Part shown: positions 44,894 through 57,192 of the stretch, in pieces
How the letters are laid out: every line of letters begins with the position of its first letter
How positions within the stretch are numbered: position 1 is the first letter of the stretch
Source: Sporobolomyces roseus
Taxonomy: Eukaryota > Basidiomycota > Microbotryomycetes > Sporidiobolales > Sporidiobolaceae
Direction: 5' to 3'
DNA: 64,000 bases
NCBI GenBank assembly: GCA_016617785.1
Contig: JADILM010000001.1
Span: 3,410,001 to 3,474,000 of the forward strand
The notes under the pieces: generated by a model
What the model was told of the DNA's origin: nothing
Databases searched by the model: none
The model's input: only the letters and a program-made list of their open reading frames with translations
Translations under genes and position numbers: made by a program

Positions 44894-46911
44894 CTAAGAG
44901 AAGGCAGCCTTGATCTTCTCGAGTTTGAGTTCGAGTTCACGAATGATTGAATCTTTTTCGGAGAGTGCCGATTTCAGTTCAGAGTTCTCTTGTCGGAGGG
45001 AATCGAGTTCTTCGTTGTTCTGAGGGGTCGAGGAAGAAGTAGAGTTTCCGTTTGTCGCCGCACGAGTGGGTTCGGGGGCGGGAGTAGCGGCGACGGGAGG
45101 AGGAGGAGGAGGAGTCATTTGACGAGGAGGAGGCGAAGGTTGTCGAGGGGGAGTAGGTTCTCGTTTAGGTTCAGCGACAGCAGCGGGAGGAGGTGTAGAC
45201 TTGGGAGCAGGTTTCGAGGTGGAAGGAGTGTAAGTCTTGTAAGTAGGGTCGGAGGAAGTAGCGGTTTGACGAGTTTGCATATCGATCAAGATGGGAGGTG
45301 CGGTCTTTCCACCAAACCAGTCGGAACCGGAGAGCGCGGGTTGGTCGGAAGGAGCGGGAGGGAAGAGATCGGATTGGAAAGCGTCCGACTAGAAACGTGA
45401 AATTTCGTCAGTAAGCGTCGAAAGGGCAGAAATGGAAAATCTCGACGTACCTTGCGAGGGACGACGAAACTGATAGGTTCGATCATGGTACCAGCAGCCT
45501 TGTACGCCTTGACAATCTCGGTCGATCCGACATCGGAAGCTCGCTCAGGTGCAAGACAGAGACCTCGTTGAGGGTTAGGGCTCGAGTAATCGGAGCTGCC
45601 AGTTCGTGTTTCGTGAGCACTCCCTTCATCGAGCGAGTGAGAGCAAGATGATAGCTTACAGGTAGAAAAGCTCGTCATCCTTCATCTCGTACATTCGGAT
45701 GTTTCCATCTCCCTTTCCTGCGACGAACAAGATGCTATTCGACAAAAAGAGATTCAGTCTTGGGAAGGATCGAAATTAAAACGAAGGGTAACGCACTTGT
45801 TTCCGGCGTTGAAGAAGGGCATAAGCATTCCTGAACTCTGGTCAATCCCCATTTGTTTGATAGGACCCTTGCTGATATCTCGAGAATCCCACATGAAGAC
45901 CTGACGTTCGCTAGTCCTCGAGAACCCAGTCGTGATCATTCGGTCCTTATCTCCACACCAAGTTACACGAGATCCCTTGACTCCAGAGTGGGAATCGGCA
46001 ACCGTGACTGCCTCAGCTCCCGCTCGAGGATCGAAAAGTCGAAGTTTCTTGTCTTTGCAGGTTGTTGCATAAAGCGCTCCACACCAGTCCCAGTCAATCG
46101 ACTGAACCATGTCGGAGTGAGTTTCGCTAGTGCAGACCGCCTTTTGCGACTCGAGATCCCAGATCTTGACATCGGTTGATGCAGTTGCGAGAACATTTGA
46201 AGCCGAAGGGTGGAATCGAACGTGACCAGCTTTGCGTCCGTGAGCACTCGTCGACCAGATAGGTTCGAGATCAGGCAGATCTTTGCGATCTCCTGACCAT
46301 GCGTCTTGAAGGAGAGCGTCGTCGATTTTGGTGAGGGCCAATTTACCGTCTTCTCCGACGGAAGCGACGAGAGAATCATCGAAAGGAGACCAGTGGGTAT
46401 CGAGTACTGGTGCAGTGTGAGCTCGGCAGAGAGGGAAGAGGTCGGGGAGCTGCGAACAAAACGAATGGGAATTGAGCGATAAGAACCACATCTCATCTCG
46501 CAACTTGCGATGGATGAGCTCACCTTTCCAGTTTGATTCAAAGGAGTAACGAGAAATGCTCCTCCTCCAGATGCTTGCCAGTTTACCGAGAGATATTTCC
46601 CTGAGGCCGAAACGAGATTCGTGTCGAAAGCGGACGCTGTTCACTGACTCTCATCAGTATGGAGATCAATCAAGGTTAGAGAGAAACATACCAGAGATCT
46701 TGATATTATCATAGGAGTCCTCCCGCTTGGCAGGGGTTCTGTGATGAAGCAAAACAACGGTCATCAGTAACCTCCCCACTACAACTCCTTCAAACTCCCT
46801 CAGAACAGCTTGGAGAGCTCTGAAACTGCTCAGGTAGCATCGTAGAGTATGATCAAGGAGTACGCACCCGTAAAGATGCCGGTAGTGACTCTGGCGAACA
46901 AAGCGGGACAT
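44894..46911 (-). CDS. CRN1: Coronin
   Basis: Actin-binding WD40 protein of cortical actin patches. Exons (high to low): 46868-46911, 46692-46738, 46524-46636, 45797-46449, 45660-45734, 45451-45595, 44894-45388; 523 aa. The coronin N-terminal signature is MSRFVRQSHYRHLYGTPAKR followed by YDNIKIS. WD repeats follow, e.g. PVLDTHWSPFDDSLVASVGE, GHVRFHPSASNVLATASTD, VKIWDLES and QSIDWDWCGALYATTCKDKK. The DUF1900 region contains FVAGKGDGNIRMYEM and RGLCLAPERASDVGSTEIVK. A Pro-rich linker with PPPPPP leads to a C-terminal coiled coil (ELDSLRQENSELKSALSEKD). The CA-like acidic Arp2/3 module of yeast Crn1 is not obvious. Confidence 0.96.
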
Positions 46912-48132
46912 TTCGAAAGTTTTGCTGAAGGAAGAGTTGTTCAGAGCCGATTCAGCGGTATCGCTTCGTCAACTCGTGTTATAGGCAACAGCTGATTAGT
47001 TTGCAGCCTCTATCAAAGCAAGGATGACTCCATCGCGAAGGGATCGCTTTTTGAATTTCGCAACTTCGAGGTTGCGATGCGAGTTCGCGTCGTAAAAAGC
47101 TCCTAACGGCCTCACACCGTGAGCGAAATACGGCATACAACTGACTCACGACAAGACAGAATGATATCGCAAGACCTTTGCAGCCGAGCGAGCGAGTTAG
47201 CACTAGCGAACGGCCTTGCAAGTCTTCTTCCCTCGAGGATTACGCCGTCCCTCGTCGCCTCGAAACCTGGAGGTACGAGTAAGCAGGGGCGTATGTTCTC
47301 GGTCTCTGGAACGCTCGTGGAGTCTCAAAGCGACAGACGAGAAGGCGACATTGCCTTCAAACAGCGAAACTGGGAAATGATGCGAAGGATTCGTTGATTT
47401 CATCGAGCAAACTGGTACAGACTAGCGTAGAGTGAGGTGAGATACTGTGAAGTAGAGCAAAGCCGTACTACGGGTCGGAGGAATCTGTAACAATATGAGG
47501 AAGCGAGTCAGCGAAATTGTCCTCGAGATCTCGGGTTTGTCTAGGGTTTGTCTAGGTATCTCTGGCGTTGAAAGCGATCAGTTAGTGGGTTTTCTAAGTC
47601 CTTGTAGCTTGTGCATCTTGTAGTAGCTCGTAAGCTCAGTGCCCAGTGCTGTGTATCATCATTTCGCTATTTTGGGGGAGGAGGGCAAGAGAAAGAGAGA
47701 ACAGCCCTGATTAGAGTGTAGGTACTTACAGATCATCCATGAAGTCCACAACCTCACTGTTAAGCAAGCAGGACGACTGAGAGAAAGCTGGTGCAATCGA
47801 AAGTTGAAAAGATGAAATCGAGGAGGAAAAAAGCTAGAAGCACTGCAAGACGAAGTGGGGGCACTTGTAGAGGGACTCGTGGGTTCTGTAGAGGATCCTG
47901 AGAGTGCTGCAGAGTCGACACGTTGTCGTGAGTTGAGGTCGAGGTTGAAGTAGGAGAGAAAGAGTAGACTAGCCCAAAATTCGTCAAGTCTCGGGAATTG
48001 AAAGTCGACAAAAACACCCCCGCCTTCTCGCTCGAACCGTGTAGACTGTAATGTAGCAGTGTTATGATATTTGCGGATTGCAGCTACAAAAAGAGAAAGC
48101 AGAAAATTGCAAAGTAACGACAGAGAAGAGAT
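46912..48132. other. 1.2-kb spacer upstream of coronin
   Basis: Longest gene-free stretch here. It holds the coronin promoter by position and the 3' flank of SEC59. Visible items: a perfect 6-bp inverted repeat CGCAAC/GTTGCG around a 6-base loop (about 47057-47074) and a direct repeat GGGTTTGTCTA twice near 47532-47554. Small frames (47119-47397 plus; 47760-48017 minus) have no recognisable domain. A noncoding RNA cannot be excluded. Confidence 0.4.
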
Positions 48133-51100
48133 TCAGACATTTAACAAAGAGGTGACGCTCCACATGTATATAGGTATGACAAGGTTATCGTTTTGCGAGG
48201 TTGCAGCTTCGAACAAGGCGGAGAGGAGAACGGCGAGGAAATAACGACCGAGCTGTCAAATCGAAGAAATCTGTTGGGTCAGCAAGGTTCATTCGAAGCT
48301 AGTGGAGGCCGACGTACAGAGAAGGCAGGTACGAGACCGACAAGTCGAAGAAGCCATGCAGAAAGCATGATTGAGACGACGAAAGCAGCAGTGCCTTCGA
48401 CGGTTTTGCTCGTTCCCGGCCAACGAGTTCGACCTAAGAGTTTGCCGACGATCGATGCCTGAAGAGGTGTAGTTCATGATGAGCTCGACGAACCTTGAGG
48501 AGAATGAGAATCCGAACTTACGAGAGAATCTCCAATCCCAAGCACGAGAACACCAGTGAATCGATTGATCCCTTTTCCCTCCAACCACAATCCTCCAGCA
48601 CAACCAGTCAATAGGTAGAAGTGACTCAAAATAACTGGGCCGCTGTCTTTCGAGTCGATGAATTCGGTGAAGAAAATGTGAAGGGGACCACCGATTGGGT
48701 AAAGTGCGAAGAAGCGAGCGTATTCGGCGAAAGTGAAGAGGGCGAAAGCGACGCTGAAGGCGAGAGAGGTGAAAGCGGGCTACGGGGAAAGATTTGGTCA
48801 GCGATGAAGGAGCGAGGAGGAAAGCACAAGAAGTGAACTTACATCGATAGCGATTCCTGGCACGAACATCAATACTGCCAAAGCGTGAAAGAACTTTCTC
48901 CTCATGTTCAAACTCGCATGAACAGCTTTCGTCTCCCTCGCCGATTCTGCGCCGACTCGTCCCGTTGGTGCAGGTTCACTCGCTCCTCCACTCGAAGGTC
49001 CTCCTGCATTTTGTTGACCATCTTCTCCACTTCCTCTCCTACCGCCACCGATTCCAAGTAGCTTCATTCCTCCAGCAGTAGCTCCACTGATCCCCGTCGA
49101 GATCGCAGCAGGTGTCGATCCATTCTCCTTCTCCTTCTTCGCATCTCGCTTGATCTGAACCGCTCTTTCTCTTTCCCTCTCCTTCTTCTCTTTCTTTTCC
49201 GCCGCGATACTGACTTTTGACCCTACTCGAATTCTCCTGGCTCGAACGAGATGAGTCTGCCATCCTCCAACGGCAATCACGATCGTTCCCGCCCAATAAG
49301 CGACTAAACCCATTCGCTTCCACCTTCTCGCCCAACCTGCTTCGGGAGGCGATCGACGTACGACTCCATCGGAAGAACCGAGGTAGAGGAAACGAGCTGC
49401 CCAGATCCAGGGTTGTCGAAGTCGAGAGGTTGCGGATAACATCCAACCGATCCAAGCTCCGAGGAAGAGAAAGACGATGACAACAAGACCGACTGCTACA
49501 CCGAGAGCGAGTAATTTTCGATGTCGTTGTCGTTCGGTAGGCCACTGTAATGACAACGAGATCATTAGTTGCTGAAATCTCCCCTCGAATTGAGAGTAGA
49601 GAAACGCACCTTGAGACGATGACTCGGTTTCGAAGCGATGTGACGACTGAGTACGAGTAATGGAGAGACTAGGAAACCTGAAAGGAACGCTCCGGGAATG
49701 AGTACAGTTTGGAAAGCGATGACTGGTGTCGGTGAACGGAAAGTTGGAGGAACATAGGGGAAGCCTCGTTTGTAGAGCCACTATCGATTCAAGTTGATCA
49801 GCTATACCGTTTGGAGTGAGTGTAGTCGAGAGAAACGAGACGAACGCGAGCTCGAGTCAACCGCCAGAACTCAAGACAGAGAGCATTTCCCGCTGTGATC
49901 ATCGTGGTGAGCTCCCCTAGAGTGAAACCGCGTCGTGCTAGACGCGATACGATGTAGAAAGATGACTGCTGAATGTAAGTCGACATCGCTGCTTCGAGAG
50001 GTGAGATCGCCAATTTTCCTATTCAGCGAGGGAAAAAGATCAGTCCCAACTCGCCGGAAAAAGTGAAAGAAAGAGCCGTACCTCCAATGAGATAGTCCCA
50101 TACAGTGAATAAGATCCAAATCGTGGTACTGACTCCTGCAGCTACTCCCATAAATCCGAAAAATCGTTTGGTATTGCTCTTCGGAAGCTTCTCGATTTGA
50201 AACACCGTTCTCGACATGACGAGATGAATGAGGAGACAGACTGCGTTGAGTGAAGTGAGGAGTACGAGTTGATGGCGAGAGGTGAAGAGTGCTCGAGCTC
50301 GTTCGATTGGTGAATTCAGGATGGAAAGGTCGATTGGGTTGGTCGAATTGAGGGCGTGAACTCCGTGTGCCTCCCAGACTTCGATCAAAGAGCGAACTCC
50401 TTCGAGACCCATACCTCCTCCAGACTCATCGGCGTTCGAATAGGTGTCCCACCAGACAGCTGAGGCGAGAAGAATCGGTAGGGTGAGAGCAGCTGCAACT
50501 CCATCATCTGCTTGTTTCGGATCTCGGTAACCTCGTTCGTCTGTGAACGGTGCTTGGAAGTAGTGACTGTCTCGTCGAAAGAGGGCGATGAAGGGTACGG
50601 ATACTGCGAGGAGAAGGAGAGATCGAAACGGTATGAAGGGGACTGAAGGGAATAGAGCGGTGGGTATCATCGTGTAGAGTCGGTATATGGCAAAGAGGAA
50701 GGGTACGAGGAGGATTACGACTTCGAAAATGAGATGGGTACGAATGTGGAAGAGGGAGAAAGGGTTGTAGGAAGAGTTGAGGGAATCCATTGTGAGGGGT
50801 GGAGAAGCTTCGCGAGGAGGAGGAGAGTCGTTTGTCGTTCGTGTAGAGCGTCCTCGAGGATTCGGTCGTAGGTTGCGAACAGTGACAGGCGAAGAGGGCC
50901 TTCGTTTCTCCCGATACGAATGGTTGTTTCCTTCGAGCGTTTCCAACAGCGCTGTTCCCCAAGATCTTTCCTTCTTCGGTTCTGATCCAGACTTTATCCT
51001 TTCCCTCATACTACTAGGTGAGAGACTTCGTTTCTCGACGAGAACATGTCCTCCTCGACCTCGATCTCCCGATAAAGATGCTCTGAGTTTGCTTCCTCCT

Positions 51101-51255
51101 TTCCCCATATCCGATCCCAGTCCACTATCATTCAAGAAGCCTCCTGGACCCAACATACGTGCCCTCAACACTTCATCGTCGACTTCACTTTCTGAACTTG
51201 AACTCGCATCTCCAGCATCTCCTCCATCTGTCTGACTCCCTGATGCACTCGCCAT
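48133..51255 (-). CDS. SEC59: Dolichol kinase
   Basis: ER membrane enzyme using CTP to phosphorylate dolichol for N-glycosylation, O-mannosylation and GPI anchors. Exons (high to low): 50082-51255, 49846-50018, 49610-49780, 48843-49544, 48522-48779, 48318-48458, 48133-48252. The C-terminal catalytic half has many hydrophobic segments and family blocks: MRRKFFHALAVLMFVPGIAI, GGPLHIFFTEFIDSKDSGPV, SHFYLLTGCAGGLWL, VLGIGDSLASIVGKLLGRTR and the CTP-binding TSKTVEGTAA, then NDNLVIPIYMW. The N-terminal part is long and unusual: about 180 disordered Ser/Arg/Pro residues, then extra membrane segments. A Lys/Glu-rich loop (KKEKKERERERAVQIK) precedes the kinase core. The start is uncertain: ATG 51255 is the first in frame, but the frame stays open to 51483, so an upstream exon may exist. 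Confidence 0.9.
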
Positions 51256-52075
51256 GTAGTAACTCTCTGTTCCATTCTCTCCTCCAGTCCTACCTTTCAA
51301 TCCAGGTCGAGTGGAATGGGAGGAGAAGGAGGAATTGGTCGGAGAGCGAGGAGGTCGAGGGGAATGATTCGAATATGAATTGTGTCGAGAGTTGTTCGGA
51401 CTTGTACGAGGTCGAGTTGGTGCAGTTACAGTGATGGAAGGAGAGGTAGGAAACTGCGCCACGGTGACAGAGTTTGAAAGCAAAGTAAGTTCGGAGATAG
51501 ATGAGGGGAGATTTGAAGGGTTGCTGTGAGGTGTACGTTGCTAGTGTCGTAATCTATAACTCTTCAATAATCCTAGGAAGTGGCTGTACGCTGAGCGTGA
51601 AGCAGCGAGGTGAAATGAGTGGAGCTAAAGAGCAGAAGTTCGGCTTGAATTCGCGAAATAGTGATCGACGATTTCGCACAAAGTGGTTGGCTCCATTGCC
51701 ATCTCTCAGCGTTGTCGCTATCGTTCTACTACCCAGTGCACAACTCGCAAAAATCGTTGCGAAGTTTCGGACATTCCGGTGGAGGATTACCTAAGATCGG
51801 ATAAAAGCTGTAGTAAGCAATTCTTAACAATCAATCGCTATCGTACCGCAATTTAGCCTAGAAGCTACGTTGGCAACACGCCGAGGACCGAAAATTCGGG
51901 GCTTCCCTGATCAACTTACGAGGCACTTTTTTTTTTTCGCTCAGTGCATGTCGATCATCCAAATCGAAAGTTTCTTCCTCTCACCTTTAGCTACCAATAC
52001 GAATCCACAATCTCGATCACGAACGGAACAGTGCTGTCTTCTCGACTTCAGCAGTAGAGGGTCTCTCGCGAATCG
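51256..52075. other. Divergent region, SEC59 and Zn2Cys6 gene
   Basis: About 820 bp. The minus-strand frame of SEC59 is open to 51483 without ATG (possible additional N-terminal coding). Between 51600 and 51960 are several GCGAA/TTCGC words and a run of T (51928-51938). No other gene seen. Confidence 0.4.
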
Positions 52076-55000
52076 ATGTCTTCAAACCCCACCATTTCCA
52101 ACACTTCCTCCGCTAGAACGAGTTTAGAACTACCTTTGAAAGACAAGTCGAAACAACCTAGGCAAGGGAGAGCTTGTGATACATGTAGGAGGCGCAAGGT
52201 GAGCAGCTCTCTCTTGAAGGAGACTTCGCAGTTCTTCATCAAACTAGCGAGACAGGCTAATCCTCCCTCCTGTCTTGCTTCGATAGGTGCGATGTGAAGG
52301 AGGAGGACCTGCGAGTGAACCAGGAGAGACAGATCAGCCATGTACTCTTTGCGTTGCTCAAAGTATCCCTTGTACATTTGAAGTGAGATTATTTTCGCTA
52401 CTGTTCTTCGGAACCTGTGTTTCGAACTAGAGTTGGTGAACTCAAGCTGATCCGTTCGGTATCTCTCACTCTATAGCAACGAACGACGAAACGTGGACCT
52501 CCGAAAGGTTACGTCGAATCTTTGGAACGTCGGCTTGAAGCTATGGAAGGGTTATTGGCGCAATTCGCTGGGAAAGATGGTCGACTCGCTCCTCATGGAA
52601 GTTCTCCGTCGACACCTCCAGTTCATGATGCAGCATCGAAAAAGCGTCGTAGCGCTAGTGGTCCTGACGAAGAAGCTCTCTTTCCGACAAGTATGACAGC
52701 TAGTCCTGGATCATCGACTTGTGCTGCTCAACCTCAGACTGGTCTTGACGCTATAGAAGAGCTCGGACTAAAGCTTGACGATCTCGCGATAGAGGTACGT
52801 TCAGATCCCCACTCGCGATCTGAAGTCGCCGGAACACTAAGTTGAACTTGCGATATCTCTGTCTCTCAGCAAAATCGCTATGTCGGTCGTGGAAGCGGAA
52901 TCCATCTCATTCGGTCGATGGAACAGTATGCCGAGCCATTCTCGCCTTCAATCATGGACGAAATTCTTCCCTCCTCGACTGTCGAAGCTCTCCTTCACGA
53001 AGAGCACGATCGACACAAAACCGATGTCATGCTACCTTCCGACGAACTAGGGAGGAAACTCGTCAACGCCGCCTTTGAGAAGTTCTCCCTCGGACGGATT
53101 ATTCCGAGAGCTTACTTCGAAGACTGCTTCAACAAGGGAATGGTCGAGTCTGATATCACTTTCAAGGGACTCTGTACGTTTCACGCCTGATGTCTTCTGA
53201 CCCTCATTCAGTGCGGTCACTAACCAGTTTCTCGATAATCGAATTCAGACTTTGCGATTCTCGCACTCGGATCCAGAGCTATTCCGAATACCAACGATGC
53301 TGCTCTTTCACCACGAGAAGCAAAGATTGTCGAAGGGTGGAGGTGGTTCAAGGCAGCTTTGCACAGTGGTGGATCTCCGTTAGCGAGTGCGAGTCTGTTT
53401 ACTTTGCTTCGAGCGGTAGTTTTGGTGGTGTGGGTTCTCGGAAGTGCTGGATGGGTCAGTGGATGGCATCTCGTCGGGTTCAACATCCGTCAAGCCATCG
53501 ATATCGGAGCTCACTGCGAAGGACGCTCTTATTGGCTCACATCTCCCCTCCGAAATCAACTTCGGAAACGAGCTTTCGTCACTCTCGTCGCGCTCGACTA
53601 CTACCTCTCTGCGACTCTCGGTCGACCTTTCGCCATCCAGGAAGAAGACTGGGACGTGAGTCCTCCCCTTGGTATCTCGGACGAAGACCTTATCGATTGG
53701 GATCATCGAACAAACCTCGCTCGACTCAACGGCCTACCACTTCCTCCTCAGCCTCCTCTTCCTCCCGATCTTCCACCAGTCTCCCCTACCTCGAAACCAC
53801 CTTCTCGACCACAACAAGATACTTACCCGTGGGAGAGCTTCATGTCGCTACATTCGATAATGGCGTTGACGATGAAATCGCTTTTTGGGTTGAAGCGAGA
53901 CAAGACTTTGAAGGGAACAAGAGACGCAGTCAGGGATATCGATTCGAGGTTGAATGCATGGTTGGAGAAAGTGCCAGCTCACATTCGGTGGTTAGTCGAT
54001 ATTCGCCGTTTTCGCTCAATCTTGAACTCTCTGACCTCGCTTTGCCTCCCGCATCTTAGGAATCCTTCACAACAAGATGATGAAGCACTGATGGTATCCG
54101 CAGCTATCTATTCAGGTTACTACTCTTGTGCGTCGAATTCTCCCGAATCGGCGAGATTTCTCGAGATTTTTTTGCTGAGGTGGGAGTAATGTCGTGGTGC
54201 AGGTCAAATCTTTGCCCATCGAGAATTCGTCTCGCCTTCTCGTTCGGCGGCGCTCGGCTTCCCTTCGCTAGCTATCTGCTCGAATGCAGCTCGTTCGTCA
54301 GCTCACGTTCTCGATACTTTGCGACAACGAGGTCTCGTTCATCGAGCGTTCACCTTTGCTCCTATCACCGTGAGCCACTCAGTTCTCTACTTTGAGCGAT
54401 GTGATGCTGACGCTGCTCTCTGTGACTTAATATAGGCGGTTCAAAGCGCTTTCGTCCTGCTCCTCGGACGTTTCGCCTCATCCGACTCGAACACCCAACT
54501 CACTCCTTCGGCTGCAGCGGATGTCAAGCGCTGTATCAACGTCCTACATGATCTCGCTCCGACTACCTACATGGCAATGCAATGTTACGAAGGAATGGTG
54601 AAACTCGCAACTCTCGTCGCAACTCCTCCTTCCGCCCGAGCATCGAACCCCCTCTCAGCTTCAACGTCTTCTCAACACAAACGAGCGAATCCAGATGATT
54701 GGGATGACGGTCAATCCCCTGCTGCTTCAGCTTCAGATCGGCCTTCTCCTTCGTCACAAGATTGGAATGGTTCGGATCATGGTGGCTCGTTCTCTTCTTC
54801 GACAGGACACAAGCAGAGGAAGCTCAATCAGCCTTCAGATCATCGCGGGGGAACACTTCCACTTTCAACTCTCGATCTCAGTGCTGAAACTTTCAAGGGT
54901 CGACCAACTTTCGCGGCGAATGCAACTGCAACTTCGAGACAACCTCCGCCTTCCACCTCCGTTCCACCTCCATCTTCCCAACCTAGTACCAGCAACTTCT

Positions 55001-55632
55001 CCTACGCAAACCCTCCTCTCAATCCTCCTTTCAACCCAAACGTCTCCTCCTCTTCTTCGAATTTCTCCGACGTTTTCACTCAACCTCTCCCACCTCCAAT
55101 CCCTTCTTCCTCCGCTCAATTCCCTCAATCGACCCTGCCAGCCTTCGCGACCGACACCTTCTCTCACATCCCGACTTCACTCCCCGATCCAAACCTCGCA
55201 ACTCCGACCGCATTCGATCCCATGCTCGACCTCAACCTCCAAACAGACTTCTTCGCATTCCTACCATCCTCATCTTCTGCTACGACCGCAACGAGTAGTT
55301 CGAACCAGATCCCTCCGGATGTTGGAAGAGCAGCTCAGGATCTTTGGACTAGTTTCTCAACTTCGATGGAGGGCACTAACGACCTCGCGAACCCTGGAGG
55401 AGGTGTGAGAGCGGGAGAACCGGGTGGAAATTGGAACCCTCAATCAAATTTCACGAGTTCTGATTTCGCTTCACTCGGAAACTTGGGAGGAGGAGGAGGA
55501 GGAGGAGGAGGAGGAGGTACTGGAAGTGCAGGGTTCGATCCATTCTCTCAATGGAACTTGTCTTCTCCTACTGGGAACGGTTCATTCCCTTCAACGAACA
55601 CCGATCCGAACAGTTGGAATTATTTCGGTTAG
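52076..55632 (+). CDS. Zn2Cys6 fungal transcription factor
   Basis: Exons: 52076-52198, 52287-52382, 52477-52794, 52870-53173, 53249-53990, 54060-54115, 54203-54369, 54436-55632; 1,000 aa. The zinc cluster is split by intron 1: CDTCRRRK then VRC, and PCTLCVAQSIPC, i.e. Cx2Cx6C-15-Cx2Cx6C; the 15-residue middle loop is at the long end of the family. A coiled-coil dimerisation helix follows (YVESLERRLEAMEGLLAQF). The middle holds the fungal-specific regulatory domain (GWRWFKAALHSGGSPLAS, IRQAIDIGAHCEGRS, FVTLVALDYYLSATLGRP). The C-terminal 350 residues are Ser/Pro/Asn-rich with a 10-Gly run (55485-55516). Target genes unknown; no adjacent pathway gene suggests a local regulon. The early exon 2 uses a gtgaga donor chosen because it restores the sixth cysteine. 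Confidence 0.92.
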
Positions 55633-56356
55633 TCTCCTCTCTTTTGCCATTTGCCCTAGAAGAGTGCATCTTGCTGATCAGATCCGAAATTGTTCATAGA
55701 TCCTTCAACACTGAACAATTCTCCCTTTGCGTCTCAATAGAAACTCTCGGTTCGACAACATCGCTTGGATTTCTACTCGATTTTACCACTTATAATGATT
55801 TGTTCAACTTTGTAGCCAATAACCTCAGTCTTCTCACGAAAAAGCTCGATCCGTCTGTAATCTGTCATCAATACCGTATCCATCCTGTCCTTGCGATGCG
55901 ATTCAGAATTCTCACCTCGAAGTTCCGAAAGCTCGTTTATCGACGGTTTCGTTTCCACATTGAGCGAATCGGCGCACGAGTTCTGTGTTGTTCTACATCA
56001 GGTCGACCCTTCCAGCTAAGATGAGACGTTCGCTCTGATTGCAAAGAAAAGCGTACATCCATGCGAACTCATCCCTTGCGAGCGCCGAGCAAGATCGACT
56101 CGACGAGGACACGCTGGCTATCACTCGCTTCTCCGGCTGGACCCACGACACTTACTTCTCCCGTCTCTAGCAGGAGTCGAGCGATTCGAGCTTCGCTTTT
56201 TCACTCGTTCCTTTAATCGTCAGATGCGCTCAGAAAGAAGCTAGTGACTCGGGAAAGGTTTTAGAAGTTTGTGCACACATGTGAAGGACGGAATTAGCAA
56301 AAGAAAAAAAGACAGGAAGAGAGAAACAAGAGAAGCAGGTAGAAACAGAAAGAGAT
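55633..56356. other. Convergent spacer
   Basis: 724 bp between the 3' ends of the Zn2Cys6 gene and NDUFB8. Open frames here (e.g. 55551-56024 plus) overlap the regulator and have no domain. Nothing else seen. Confidence 0.4.
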
Positions 56357-57040
56357 CTATTCCTCGACTACGTTGGCACTGTCGGTTCGAGCCTGTTTCA
56401 GTCGTCACTACTGTCAGTTCAAGGGCTGTGATTAGAGAGTAGCGGAGAGGCATACGGCGTATTGTTCATCGTTGGTACCGGAGAGTGCTTGAACTAATCC
56501 ATCATGAGGGTAAGATCTCGGGAGCTGCGACGACAAGTCTCGTCTTTGATGAGTACTCCGCTTCTTCTCGTCAATAGTAGCCATAAGTGTACGTACAGCG
56601 GGAGCAGGAGCTTGAATGTTGTAAACACCATACGAGAATACGGCGAGTGCACCAAACATGGTCAAAAGTTGCGAGAGGGCCGAGAAAGGTTTAACCTTGT
56701 GAACATCTGGTGCCCACATTGATTGAATATCATCGTTCTCAGGTAACTGTCCTCAACAACTCATTAGCTCACATTGAGAGAGAGAGAGAGACGAAGAGGG
56801 TAAACTAACGGGTTCACCGAAATTGATACGTTCTTGAGTATCCCACCAGCCTTTTGGAGATCTAAGTTGACGGGATTGAGTAGATAACTTTGGGTAACCT
56901 AAGTCGGCGAGTTGAGGTTCTTGATCTGGATCGTATAAACTCGATTTCACTGCTGGGTAAGGCGGGGGAGCGGTAGCCGGTGCAGAAGTAGCATAGCTTC
57001 TGATCAGAGTAGGTAAAGTTCGTCGAGTAGTTCGGAGCAT
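56357..57040 (-). CDS. Mitochondrial complex I subunit NDUFB8
   Basis: Accessory membrane-arm subunit of NADH:ubiquinone oxidoreductase. Exons (high to low): 56810-57040, 56597-56746, 56456-56524, 56357-56392; 161 aa. The N-terminus MLRTTRRTLPTLIRSYATSA is a typical mitochondrial presequence. Family blocks are KGWWDTQERINFGEP, DDIQSMWAPDVHKV, one membrane segment (LLTMFGALAVFSYGVYN) and PALPRSYPHDGLVQALSG. The last intron (gtatgc donor) removes a stretch that otherwise reads to a stop at 56418; the spliced end ARTDSANVVEE is preferred on splice signals. Its presence implies a fungus with respiratory complex I, unlike budding yeast. Divergent from CWC2 with 152 bp. Confidence 0.88.
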
Positions 57041-57192
57041 CTTTGGGTAGAGTTTGAGGAGAGTGAGAGTGAGAGAAACGACAAGTCTTCTTTGTCTCTC
57101 TACACCTCACAAGTCAACTCATACAACCCTCTCAATCGACTCAAGAGACTACTAGAACACTCCCATTACACCACTCGACTCGATCATATTGA
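57041..57192. promoter_or_regulatory. Compact bidirectional promoter, NDUFB8 and CWC2
   Basis: 152 bp between divergent start codons. Contains repeated CTCTC/CAACTC words; no TATA box. Shared promoter inferred from layout. Confidence 0.5.

Noticed and set aside
53190..54059. 289-codon plus-strand frame
   Set aside because: Out-of-frame shadow of the Zn2Cys6 regulator exon 53249-53990.
55485..55516. GGA run as a repeat element
   Set aside because: It encodes the glycine run in the regulator tail and is coding low complexity.
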